Shown here: in pieces, positions 51,195 to 59,546 of the stretch | How the letters are laid out: every line of letters starts with the position of its first letter | Position numbering within the stretch: the first letter of the stretch is position 1 | Translations under genes and position numbers: made by a program | DNA from: Pseudomonadota bacterium | GTDB taxonomy: Bacteria > Pseudomonadota > Gammaproteobacteria > Xanthomonadales > Xanthomonadaceae | Direction: 5' to 3' | Assembly: GCA_023419315.1 (NCBI GenBank) | Contig: JAEZYE010000015.1 | Location: 1 to 64,000, forward strand | Length of the DNA stretch: 64,000 nt | The notes under the pieces: model-generated | What the model was told of the DNA's origin: nothing | The model's input: the letters and a program-made list of their open reading frames with translations, nothing else | Database searches by the model: none

Positions 51195-54100
51195 ATGGGT
51201 TCGAACTACTTGTCGAAAGGCATCAAGCGCACGGCTCTGAGCCTGGCCTTGGGCGCCTGCTTTGTGGGCGGGGTGAATGCTCAGTCCAACTCCGCCGGCG
51301 CCATCACCGGCAGCGCGGGTTCCGGCGACACCATCACCATCGTCAGCCCGGACACCGGCTTCACCCGCACCATCAGCGCAGCCGCCGACGGCAGCTACCG
51401 CTTCTCCGCTTTGCCGACCGGCAAGTACACCATCACCCGCAAGTCGGCTGATGGCACGAGCTCCAGCCGCGATGTGACCGTCTCGGTGGGTACCGCGGCC
51501 AACGTGAACTTCGTTGCGGCTTCGACCAGCGGCGCGACCACGCTTGACGCCGTGCAGGTCGTGGGCACCAACGCGATCAACCCGATCGATGTGTCCTCGG
51601 TGGAATCCACCACCATCCTGACCGCCGAACAGATCGCCAAGATTCCGGTGTCGCGCGACATCACCGGCGTGGCCCTGCTGGCTCCGGGCACCGTGAAGGG
51701 TGACGCGGCGTTCGGCAAGCTGGCCTCGTTCGGCGGCTCGTCCGTTGCCGAGAACCAGTACTACGTCAACGGCTTCAACATCACCAACACCTTCAAGAAC
51801 CTCAACTTCGCCCAGGTTCCGTTCGAAGCCATCGCTGAGCAGCAGATCAAGACCGGCGGCTACGGCGCCGAGTTCGGTCGTTCGACGGGCGGCGTGATCA
51901 ACCTGATCACCAAGCGCGGTTCGAACGAATTCCACGCGGGTGGCAACATTTTCTGGAGCCCGGAATCGCTGCGCGAAACCAACCCGAACCTGGTCTACAA
52001 CAATGGCCAGCTCGTTGCCGACAACTCCAAGGACAATGGCTGGGAAGCCACCGCGTCCGTCTGGGCCAGCGGTGCGCTGATCCAGGACAAGCTGTTCGCC
52101 TACGCGCTGTTGCAGTACGGCAAGACCAATGATGACCTGTACCCGGGCACGCTGGACGGCTACAGCGGCGGCAAGAACACCTCGGAAGACCAGAAGTCGC
52201 CGACCTGGTTGGTAAAGCTGGACTGGAACATCACCGACAACCACCTGCTGGCGTTGACGGCGTTCTCGGACACCACCAAGAGCGAAACCGCTTACTACAA
52301 CACCAACTTCGGCACCCAGGCCTCGCCGAGCGTGAAGCCGAGCCGCGGCGCCTACGTCGGCACCGTGTTCGAAGAAACGGGCGGCGACAGCTACTCGCTG
52401 AAGTACACCGGCTATCTGACCGACACCTTCACCTTGACGGCGCTGGCCGGCCGCGGTGAGTTCCTGCGCAACAACCATGCGGTTCAGGCCGACGGTACCC
52501 GTATCAGCTACGACGGTGGCCTGAACAGTGTTGTCGCAGGCTGCCCGATCGTGCGGGATGGACGTCCTGTATCCGTGCAGAATCTGACCGGCACCTATAC
52601 CGGATGCGATTTTGCCGGCTCGCTGACCCGCGCCGACGCGAAGGATACCCGCGACCAGTACCGCATCGACGCGGAATGGGTGCTGGGCGACCATCTGCTG
52701 CGCTTCGGCTATGACGTGGACGACTTCAAGACGGTCGATGGTTCGGCCTACTCCGGCAACTGGTACTACCAGTATCAGCAGGCCGCCGGTACGGATTTCG
52801 TGCGGCGCTACAACATCCGTCAGGGTGCGACGGTTGAAGTGAACCAGGAAGCCTTCTATCTGGAAGACACCTGGAACGTCACGGACAACTTCCTCGTCTA
52901 CGGCGGCGTTCGCTGGGACAGCTTCGAGAACAAGAACGGCCTGGGCGAAAGCTACGTCAAGATCGACAACCAGTTCGCGCCGCGACTGGGCTTCTCGTGG
53001 GACGTCAACGGCGATTCAACCTTCAAGGTCTTTGGTAACGCCGGTCGCTACGCGCTGCCGCTGACGGCCAACGTCGCCATCCGCGGTGCCTCGGCTTCGA
53101 TTTACGAGATCCAGGACTTCTACTACAGCGGTGTGGCCACCGATGGCAGTGGTGTTCCGCTGGGCATGACGCCTTGCGACCTGGCTGGCGTCTGCTACAC
53201 GGACCCCTACCTGGCCAATGGCGAAAACGGTGGGCGCAAGAACCCACAATCGATCGCGGCGACCAACCTGAAGCCGATGTACCAGGATGAATACATCCTC
53301 GGTTTCCAGGCACAGCTGACCGATCATTTCTCGGCCGGCGTACGTGGCGTCTATCGTGAACTCAAGCGCGCGATCGACGACAGCTGCGATTACTCGGCGA
53401 TTCTGGAAGCGGCTGGCTTCACCGACCGCTACGATGACGAAGACAACTTCATTGGTTGGGCCGACAGCAATGACCGCTTCGCGGTGACGCCGAATGCCGG
53501 CTTCCCGTATTGCCGCCTGTACAACCCGGGTTCGGATCCGGTCTTCATGACCGACTTCTACAACACCGGTGAGCTGACGGCGACGCGCGTTTCGTCGGAT
53601 CGCCTGGGCCCGAAGGCCAAGCGTACGTACACCGCGCTGGAATTCTTCTGGGAAGGCGCGTGGGACAAGTTCTTCCTGCAGGGTTCGTACACCTACGCCA
53701 AGAGCAAGGGCAACACCGAAGGTGGCGTGAAGTCGGACATCGGCCAGGGTGACACCGGCACGACGCAGGACTTCGACTACCCGCAGCTGATGCTGGGTTC
53801 GTTTGGCTACCTGCCCAACGATCGCCGTCATACGCTGAAGCTGTTCGGCAACTGGGACATCACCGACGAATGGTCCGTGGGCGGCAGCCTGCTGATCCAG
53901 TCCGGTCGTCCGCAGAACTGCTTCGGCATCTACGGCAACGACCCCACCAACTATCGTGTTGCGTACTTCTCCTGCGACGCAGGCGAGCCGAGCGATGACA
54001 CGGTGAACACTCCGGGCGGCCGCAACAACGGTTACACCATCGTGCCGCGTGGCACGGCCGGTCGTACGCCGTGGACGAACACTCTTGACCTGAATGTCTC

Positions 54101-54302
54101 CTACCGTCCGGCCTTCGCCGACGGCAAACTGGCGTTCAAGGTCGACGTGTTCAACGTGCTGAACTCGGACAAGCCGACTTCGGTGGACGAAGAGGGTGAA
54201 ACCGCGACCGGCAGCGCATCCGCTGCAGCTCCGACCTACCTGACCCCGCTGAGCTGGCAGACCCCGCGTTCGGTGCGCTTCATGGTGCAGTACGACTTCT
54301 AA
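51195..54302 (+). CDS. Oar-like TonB-dependent receptor (first copy)
   Basis: 1,035 residues. Signal peptide ending near VNA (residue 29), a carboxypeptidase-regulatory-like domain (about 33-115; GDTITIVSPDTGFTRTISAA, DGSYRFSALPTGKYTI), a TonB box-like TLDAVQVVG (about 118-126), a plug (about 130-260; LLAPGTVKGDAAFG, IKTGGYGAEFGRSTGGVINL) and a large barrel ending VRFMVQYDF. This is the Oar/CarboxypepD_reg type of Xanthomonadales. The substrate is unknown; proteins or glycans have been suggested for relatives. A terminator and a TPR-sulfotransferase follow, an arrangement repeated directly downstream. Confidence 0.93.
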   Translation: MGSNYLSKGIKRTALSLALGACFVGGVNAQSNSAGAITGSAGSGDTITIVSPDTGFTRTISAAADGSYRFSALPTGKYTITRKSADGTSSSRDVTVSVGTAANVNFVAASTSGATTLDAVQVVGTNAINPIDVSSVESTTILTAEQIAKIPVSRDITGVALLAPGTVKGDAAFGKLASFGGSSVAENQYYVNGFNITNTFKNLNFAQVPFEAIAEQQIKTGGYGAEFGRSTGGVINLITKRGSNEFHAGGNIFWSPESLRETNPNLVYNNGQLVADNSKDNGWEATASVWASGALIQDKLFAYALLQYGKTNDDLYPGTLDGYSGGKNTSEDQKSPTWLVKLDWNITDNHLLALTAFSDTTKSETAYYNTNFGTQASPSVKPSRGAYVGTVFEETGGDSYSLKYTGYLTDTFTLTALAGRGEFLRNNHAVQADGTRISYDGGLNSVVAGCPIVRDGRPVSVQNLTGTYTGCDFAGSLTRADAKDTRDQYRIDAEWVLGDHLLRFGYDVDDFKTVDGSAYSGNWYYQYQQAAGTDFVRRYNIRQGATVEVNQEAFYLEDTWNVTDNFLVYGGVRWDSFENKNGLGESYVKIDNQFAPRLGFSWDVNGDSTFKVFGNAGRYALPLTANVAIRGASASIYEIQDFYYSGVATDGSGVPLGMTPCDLAGVCYTDPYLANGENGGRKNPQSIAATNLKPMYQDEYILGFQAQLTDHFSAGVRGVYRELKRAIDDSCDYSAILEAAGFTDRYDDEDNFIGWADSNDRFAVTPNAGFPYCRLYNPGSDPVFMTDFYNTGELTATRVSSDRLGPKAKRTYTALEFFWEGAWDKFFLQGSYTYAKSKGNTEGGVKSDIGQGDTGTTQDFDYPQLMLGSFGYLPNDRRHTLKLFGNWDITDEWSVGGSLLIQSGRPQNCFGIYGNDPTNYRVAYFSCDAGEPSDDTVNTPGGRNNGYTIVPRGTAGRTPWTNTLDLNVSYRPAFADGKLAFKVDVFNVLNSDKPTSVDEEGETATGSASAAAPTYLTPLSWQTPRSVRFMVQYDF

Positions 54303-54325
54303 GCAGCACCGAAGTCGAGCAACAC

Positions 54326-54359
54326 GAAAACGGCCGCCCTCGGGCGGCCGTTTTCTTTT
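54326..54359 (+). terminator. Terminator between receptor 1 and sulfotransferase 1
   Basis: A 13- to 14-bp stem GAAAACGGCCGCCC / GGGCGGCCGTTTTC (54326-54355) with a very short loop, followed by TTTT. It stands 23 bp after the receptor stop and 44 bp before the sulfotransferase start. Confidence 0.93.
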
Positions 54360-54403
54360 GATGGTTTACTCTTTCGGACACAAGTACCCGGGGATAACGG
54401 CAA

Positions 54404-55975
54404 GTGGAAAAGCAGGACATCGACAACCTCGTCCGCAGCGCACGACAGGCACTGAACGAACAACGCTTCGAAGACGCGCGTGGCATCTACGGCCGCATCC
54501 TGCAACTCGACCCCGCACAACCGCGCGCATGGCTGGCCTTGTCCGCCCTTGCGCAGCGTGACGGCAACTATCGCGACTCCGTTCGTTCTGCGCGATCCGC
54601 CGGCGAAGCCTGGCGTCGCAGCGGCAACCATGCGTTCCTCACCGAAGTAAGCATGCGCCTGCTGGTCCTGAGTGAGTATCAGCTGGCGCGGGATCTGATC
54701 GCCCAGGCCGACTGGTCCGACCCGGTCGTGCTCCGCTACAGCATGGGCCTTGTGCAATACCTGGGGCTTGCGGAAGCGCATGAAGAAGCCCTGGCACTGG
54801 CGGATCACGCTATTGCGCGCATCGGGGATGCGCCGGCTGCGTTGATCCATGCGCGCGCGAACGCGTTGCGCTATCTCGGCCGCATGCACGAAGCGACCGA
54901 AGCGTACGAGCAGTGCGTCGCGATGGACCCACTGCACGCTGAAGCGCACTGGGCGTTGGCGCATCATGAGCCAAGCTCCCGGCCGGGCTCGCGAGTATCG
55001 CGTTTGCGCAAAGCCGTCAGCCATGTGGCGGCCGATTCGGAAGACGCGATCTATCTGCAGTACGCCTTGTTCAAGGAGCTGGACGATGCGGGTGAGGTAG
55101 CGGAAGCGTGGAAGGCGCTGGAACTGGGCGCCCGCATGAAGCGTCAGAAGCTGCGCCATGATCCAGCCGCGGACGAACGCCGCTACCAAGCGCTGATGGA
55201 ACTCTGCAATCCGGAGTTCTTCCACGCCCCTGCAACCGATGCTGATGCCACCACGCATACGCCCGTTTTCATCGTCGGCCTGCCGCGTAGCGGAACCACA
55301 TTGCTCGAACGCATGCTGGGTGGGCATCCCTCGGTTCGATCTGGCGGCGAACTCAATGACTTCACTGCGCAGATGTCGTGGGAGGCTGATCGCTTTCTTA
55401 CCAAACCGTTGAGCGCTGCGGGACTGAATGCAGCTGCGCGCATCGACTTCACAGATTTGGGACGGGGATATCTGCAGCGCACTGAGTGGCGCGCCAAAGG
55501 CGCATCAATGTTGATCGACAAGCTACCCAACAATGTTCTCCACGCGGGCTTCATCCATCGCGCATTGCCTGAAGCGCGCATCATCTGTGTGCGACGCAAT
55601 CCCATGGACAGTTGCTTCTCCACCTACAAGCACCTGTTTTCCGGTGACGCGTATGCCTACAGCTACGACCTTCGCGAGATGTCGATGCAGTACCGGCGCT
55701 TCGAGAACCTGGTCGAGCATTGGACCCAGGTACTACCCGACCGGTGGTGGGTGGTTGATTACGAAGACCTGGTGAGCGATCCCAATGGCTGGGCACACAG
55801 GCTCGCGGATTGTTGCGGGCTGCGCTTTGACGACGCGATGGTTCGCATTGAAGACAATGCAGAGCCGTCGTCGACCGCCAGTACGTCGCAAATTCGCCAG
55901 CCCGTACATGGGCGCAATGTCGGAAGTTGGCAACGTTATGCGCGTTGGCTGCAAGTTGCAGATGAAACGACTTGA
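54404..55975 (+). CDS. TPR-repeat sulfotransferase (first copy)
   Basis: 523 residues from GTG 54404. The N-terminal half (about 1-240) is made of TPR-like helix pairs (ALNEQRFEDARGIYGRILQL, NALRYLGRMHEATEAYEQC). The C-terminal half is a PAPS-dependent sulfotransferase: 5'-phosphosulfate loop FIVGLPRSGTTLLERML (about 288-304), ASMLIDKLPNNVLHAGFIH, and 3'-phosphate loop VRRNPMDSCFSTYKHLF (about 394-410). No signal peptide, so it is cytoplasmic. Protein-tyrosine sulfation is known for related folds (RaxST); the target here is unknown. It follows the receptor behind a terminator. Codon choice becomes less GC-rich towards the 3' end. Confidence 0.9.
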   Translation: MEKQDIDNLVRSARQALNEQRFEDARGIYGRILQLDPAQPRAWLALSALAQRDGNYRDSVRSARSAGEAWRRSGNHAFLTEVSMRLLVLSEYQLARDLIAQADWSDPVVLRYSMGLVQYLGLAEAHEEALALADHAIARIGDAPAALIHARANALRYLGRMHEATEAYEQCVAMDPLHAEAHWALAHHEPSSRPGSRVSRLRKAVSHVAADSEDAIYLQYALFKELDDAGEVAEAWKALELGARMKRQKLRHDPAADERRYQALMELCNPEFFHAPATDADATTHTPVFIVGLPRSGTTLLERMLGGHPSVRSGGELNDFTAQMSWEADRFLTKPLSAAGLNAAARIDFTDLGRGYLQRTEWRAKGASMLIDKLPNNVLHAGFIHRALPEARIICVRRNPMDSCFSTYKHLFSGDAYAYSYDLREMSMQYRRFENLVEHWTQVLPDRWWVVDYEDLVSDPNGWAHRLADCCGLRFDDAMVRIEDNAEPSSTASTSQIRQPVHGRNVGSWQRYARWLQVADETT

Positions 55976-56132
55976 GAGACGACGAAGGCCAGATGCTGCG
56001 GTCCTGATAGGTAAGAACGCGGAGTGCAGAGGTTCGACTTTCGCGCAACCCGGATGTCTGCAGAGGCGAATTTAGTGGGGTTCGAACCGCATCGCTCCTC
56101 CGCATGCGTAATTGTCATTCCACTCGCTTTTC

Positions 56133-56181
56133 GTAAAAGTTGCGTTATTCTCGGGCGCAGGAGGCATCGACGCTTCCGCCC
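56133..56181 (+). promoter_or_regulatory. Shared receptor motif, copy B, with a following hairpin
   Basis: GTAAAAGTTGCGTTATTCTC at 56133-56152; TATTCT (56146-56151) could be the -10. A bulged hairpin follows at once: GGGC (56153-56156) and GGAGGC (56160-56165) pair with GCTTCC (56072+100 to 56177, that is 56172-56177) and GCCC (56178-56181). It does not lead directly to the receptor, whose own copy is 190 bp downstream. Confidence 0.55.
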
Positions 56182-56214
56182 GCCGAGTCCGCGTCATTCG
56201 TGTCGTCCGACTTT

Positions 56215-56259
56215 ATGGAGTTTCTGAAAACGATGTTCATCGTCGTGATTGAGAAGTAA
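56215..56259 (+). CDS. Possible 14-residue hydrophobic peptide
   Basis: ATG to TAA encodes MEFLKTMFIVVIEK, 63 bp downstream of motif copy B. It has no clear ribosome site and is short enough to arise by chance. I list it only because it lies inside a region that may be transcribed from copy B; it could act as a leader peptide. Confidence 0.12.
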   Translation: MEFLKTMFIVVIEK

Positions 56260-56322
56260 ACATCGATGAATAGCCTGTCTCCAGTTCCACGACGCAAAAG
56301 CTTCAACTTCCAGTTGTAAAGC

Positions 56323-56361
56323 GTAAACATTGCGTTATCCTCCGGCAGCCAGCCCTGCTGG
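56323..56361 (+). promoter_or_regulatory. Shared receptor motif, copy C, with a following hairpin
   Basis: GTAAACATTGCGTTATCCTC at 56323-56342; TATCCT (56336-56341) could be the -10. CCAGC-CCT-GCTGG (56349-56361) forms a perfect 5-bp stem six bases later. It lies 64 bp before the second receptor gene, equivalent to copy A for the first. Confidence 0.65.
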
Positions 56362-56405
56362 GTTAGTGCGCCGGTTGAACCACCACAATACTGAGGAGAG
56401 AGCAG

Positions 56406-59400
56406 ATGAGAACGAGGACTCCACGTCTTCGCCGTGCTTCAACTTTTACAAGGACCAGCTTGAGTATTGCGCTTTACGCTTGCGTGAGTTTTGGCGTAAA
56501 TGCGCAGTCCAATACATCAGGTGCCATCGCGGGACGGGCGAACGCCGGCGACACCATCACCATCAGTAATCCCGCCACGGGATTCACGCGCACCGCCACC
56601 GTGGGTGCGGATGGTTCCTATCGATTCTCCGCGCTGCCCACGGGCCAATACACGGTCACCAGTTCTACCGGTGGATCCAAGAGCGTCAGCGTCAATGTCG
56701 GTACCGCTGCAAATGCGGACTTCTCGGTGGCCACCGGATCAAGTGGCGCAACCACGCTGGATGCAGTGCAGGTTGTGGGCTCGGGCTTCGTCAATCCGAT
56801 CGACGTTACCTCGGTGGAATCGAACACGATTCTCACCGCCGAGCAGATCGCCAGGATTCCCGTGCCACGTGATACAACCAGTGTTGCGTTGCTGGCGCCC
56901 GGCACGGTCCGCGGTGATGCGGCCTTCGGAAACCTGGCCTCGTTTGGTGGTGCTTCGGTAGCCGAGAACCAGTACTTCATCAACGGCTTCAACATCACCA
57001 ATTCATTCCGCAGCCTGAATTTCTCGCAGGTGCCTTTCGAAGCGGTCGCCGAACAGCAGATCAAGACGGGCGGTTACGGCGCCGAGTTCGGTCGTTCGCT
57101 GGGCGGCGTCGTCAATCAGGTCACCAAGCGCGGCACGAACGAGTTCCACGCGGGCGCCAACATTTTCTATACGCCCGAAAGCCTGACCGCGAACACGGAG
57201 AATATCTACCTGACGAACGGCACGCTGCGTCAGGACAACTCGCGCGATGAAGGATGGAATGCGACGACTGCCGTCTGGGCGAGCGGCGCCCTGATCAAGG
57301 ACAAGTTGTTCGCATACGCATTGCTCCAGTACGGAAAGAACGAAAACGATGCCTGGGGCAACGTTCTTTCGCCGAACAACACGACAACCAAGACGAAGAA
57401 CCCGAACTGGCTGTTGAAGATGGACTGGAACATCAACGACAGCAATCTGCTGGAGTTGACCGCGTTCTCCGACAAGCAGGAACAGGACATCGTCACCTAC
57501 GTCAACCCGCTTGGCGAGGTATCGCGTGAAAACTACATCGGCACGCTTGAGAACGAGCAGGGCGGTGAAAACTACGTCCTGAAATACACCGGCTATTTCA
57601 CCGACAATCTGACGTTCTCCGCCCTGGCCGGTCATGGCGAGTTTTCGCGCGCGCAGAGACTGATTACCGCCGATGGCCAGAACATCAGCTACAGCGGTGA
57701 CTTGAACCAGACGCTGGGCGGTTGTCCTTTCATCCTCGACGTGCGCCCGGCGTACCGTCGTGACATCACCGGTGCATACTTCAGCCGCTGCAATGTCGCG
57801 CAGGGTGCCCAGCTGCAACGTGACGACTCCAAGGATACGCGCGACCAGTTCCGTATCGACGTGGACTGGCAGTTGGGCGATCACCTGCTGAAATTTGGCT
57901 ACGACCTGGACGATTACGAGTCCGTGGCGGGCCAGGCGAATGAAGGCGGATTGCTGTGGCGCTACTCCACCATCGATCCCACGCCGCTGCTCCCGGCTTC
58001 GGGCGACGAGTTCGACGTTGTCCGGCAGCAGACGACGACTTCAGGCGCGACGCTCAAGGTCAAGCAACGCGCGTTCTACATCCAGGACAGCTGGAACGTC
58101 ACTGACAACTTCATCGCTTACTTGGGCCTTCGCTGGGATTCGTTCGAGAACATCAACGGGTCCGGCCAAAGCTACGTGAAGATCGACAACCAGTTCGGTC
58201 CGCGTCTGGGCTTCTCGTGGGATGTCAACGGTGATTCGACGTTCAAAGTATTCGGCAATGCTGGCCGTTACGCGCTGCCGTTGACGCCGAGCGTGGCGCT
58301 GCGTGGCGCCAGCGCCTCGGTGTTCACCCGTCGCACCTGGAACTTCACGGCGGTCGACCCGGTGACCGGTGAGCCCACCCTGGGCACCCCGCGTGGTGGC
58401 CTGGTTTATCTGAACGGTGAAGACGGTCGCGGCAAGGACCCGTTGACCATCGCGAGCAACAATCTGGATCCGCAGTACCAGGACGAGTACATCCTCGGCT
58501 TCCAGGCGGCGATCACCGACAACCTGAGTCTTGGCATGCGCGGCATCTTCCGCGAGCTCAAGGCGGCGATCGATGACAACTGCGACTACACCGCAATCAT
58601 GGACGCCAACGGCTTCACCTTCGATGATGAAGAAGGTGTCTGGGTCAACGGAGAAGGCCGCGCGGCCAACATTCCGGGACCGGGCTTCCCGTACTGCCGC
58701 ATGTTCAACCCGGGTGAGGATGCTGTGTTCGTCACCGATCTGTTCGGCGACGGAAACTACGTCACCAACACGATCGACGGCGCGCGTCTCAGCCCGAAGG
58801 CCAAGCGTACGTACTCGGCGCTGGAAGTCTTCGTGGACGGCAATTGGGATCGCTTCTTCCTGCAGGGTTCGTACACCTACGCCAAGAGCAAGGGCAACAC
58901 CGAAGGCGGCGTGAAGTCGGACATCGGCCAGGCGGATACCAATGTCACGCAGGACTTCGACTACATCGAGCTGACCGAGAACACCTATGGCTATCTGCCC
59001 AACGATCGCCGGCACAGCTTCAAGCTGTTCGGCAACTACGAGATCACCGAAGAATGGTCGGTCGGCGGAAACCTGCTGATCCAGTCGGGTCGTCCGTACA
59101 ACTGTCTGGGCGTGCTCGACCGCGATCCCAATCGCGAACCGGGCGATCCGCCGAGCCAGCCTCGCCCGATCGGCACGTACAACCCGCACCCGTACGGTGC
59201 ATCGTTCATGCGTTGCAACAACGTGCCAGTGCCGCGCGGTACGGCCGGCCGTCTGCCCTGGACGACCAACTTCGACTTGAACATCGCCTACCGTCCGGCC
59301 TTTGCGGAAGGTCTGCAGTTCAAGATCGACGTGTTCAACCTCTTCGATACGCAGAAGACGGTTGCGGTCAACGAGGTGGCGGAGGATCCGGTGTCCGGTC

Positions 59401-59480
59401 TGCCGGTTGAAACCTACCTCGCGCCGGCGACGCTTCAGGCTCCGCGCTCCGTGCGTTTCATGGTGCAGTACGACTTCTGA
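56406..59480 (+). CDS. Oar-like TonB-dependent receptor (second copy)
   Basis: 1,024 residues, a paralogue of the receptor at 51195 throughout. Signal peptide (SIALYACVSFGVNAQ), carboxypeptidase-regulatory-like domain (GDTITISNPATGFTRTA, DGSYRFSALPTGQYTV), TonB box-like TLDAVQVVG, plug (IKTGGYGAEFGRSLGGVVNQ) and barrel ending VRFMVQYDF. The N-terminal 260 residues and parts of the barrel are nearly the same as in copy 1, while surface-loop-like parts differ, suggesting different ligands. GAGGAGAG precedes the ATG. A terminator and a second TPR-sulfotransferase follow. Confidence 0.93.
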   Translation: MRTRTPRLRRASTFTRTSLSIALYACVSFGVNAQSNTSGAIAGRANAGDTITISNPATGFTRTATVGADGSYRFSALPTGQYTVTSSTGGSKSVSVNVGTAANADFSVATGSSGATTLDAVQVVGSGFVNPIDVTSVESNTILTAEQIARIPVPRDTTSVALLAPGTVRGDAAFGNLASFGGASVAENQYFINGFNITNSFRSLNFSQVPFEAVAEQQIKTGGYGAEFGRSLGGVVNQVTKRGTNEFHAGANIFYTPESLTANTENIYLTNGTLRQDNSRDEGWNATTAVWASGALIKDKLFAYALLQYGKNENDAWGNVLSPNNTTTKTKNPNWLLKMDWNINDSNLLELTAFSDKQEQDIVTYVNPLGEVSRENYIGTLENEQGGENYVLKYTGYFTDNLTFSALAGHGEFSRAQRLITADGQNISYSGDLNQTLGGCPFILDVRPAYRRDITGAYFSRCNVAQGAQLQRDDSKDTRDQFRIDVDWQLGDHLLKFGYDLDDYESVAGQANEGGLLWRYSTIDPTPLLPASGDEFDVVRQQTTTSGATLKVKQRAFYIQDSWNVTDNFIAYLGLRWDSFENINGSGQSYVKIDNQFGPRLGFSWDVNGDSTFKVFGNAGRYALPLTPSVALRGASASVFTRRTWNFTAVDPVTGEPTLGTPRGGLVYLNGEDGRGKDPLTIASNNLDPQYQDEYILGFQAAITDNLSLGMRGIFRELKAAIDDNCDYTAIMDANGFTFDDEEGVWVNGEGRAANIPGPGFPYCRMFNPGEDAVFVTDLFGDGNYVTNTIDGARLSPKAKRTYSALEVFVDGNWDRFFLQGSYTYAKSKGNTEGGVKSDIGQADTNVTQDFDYIELTENTYGYLPNDRRHSFKLFGNYEITEEWSVGGNLLIQSGRPYNCLGVLDRDPNREPGDPPSQPRPIGTYNPHPYGASFMRCNNVPVPRGTAGRLPWTTNFDLNIAYRPAFAEGLQFKIDVFNLFDTQKTVAVNEVAEDPVSGLPVETYLAPATLQAPRSVRFMVQYDF

Positions 59481-59503
59481 TCCGGTTGTGTTTGCATGAA
59501 AGG

Positions 59504-59532
59504 GCGGCCACCTTCGGGTGGCCGCTTTTTTT
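59504..59532 (+). terminator. Terminator between receptor 2 and sulfotransferase 2
   Basis: A perfect 9-bp stem GCGGCCACC / GGTGGCCGC with a TTCG loop (59504-59525), then seven T. It begins 24 bp after the receptor stop, in the same relative place as the one in module 1. Confidence 0.93.
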
Positions 59533-59546
59533 CGTATCATCCGCGG

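Larger units (their letters stand above)
55976..56405 (+). other. Intergenic region between the two receptor modules
   Basis: About 430 bp, lower in GC than its neighbours. It holds two copies of the receptor motif (56133, 56323), each followed by a hairpin, and a 14-codon open frame at 56215-56259. The first 150 bp have no feature I can support. The B-to-C interval (about 190 bp) could be a small RNA, a leader, or the remains of a third module's promoter. Confidence 0.55.

Noticed and set aside
56070..56095. GGTTCGAACC palindrome resembling a tRNA T-loop
   Set aside because: Flanking bases cannot form the 5-bp T stem on either strand, and no cloverleaf can be built.
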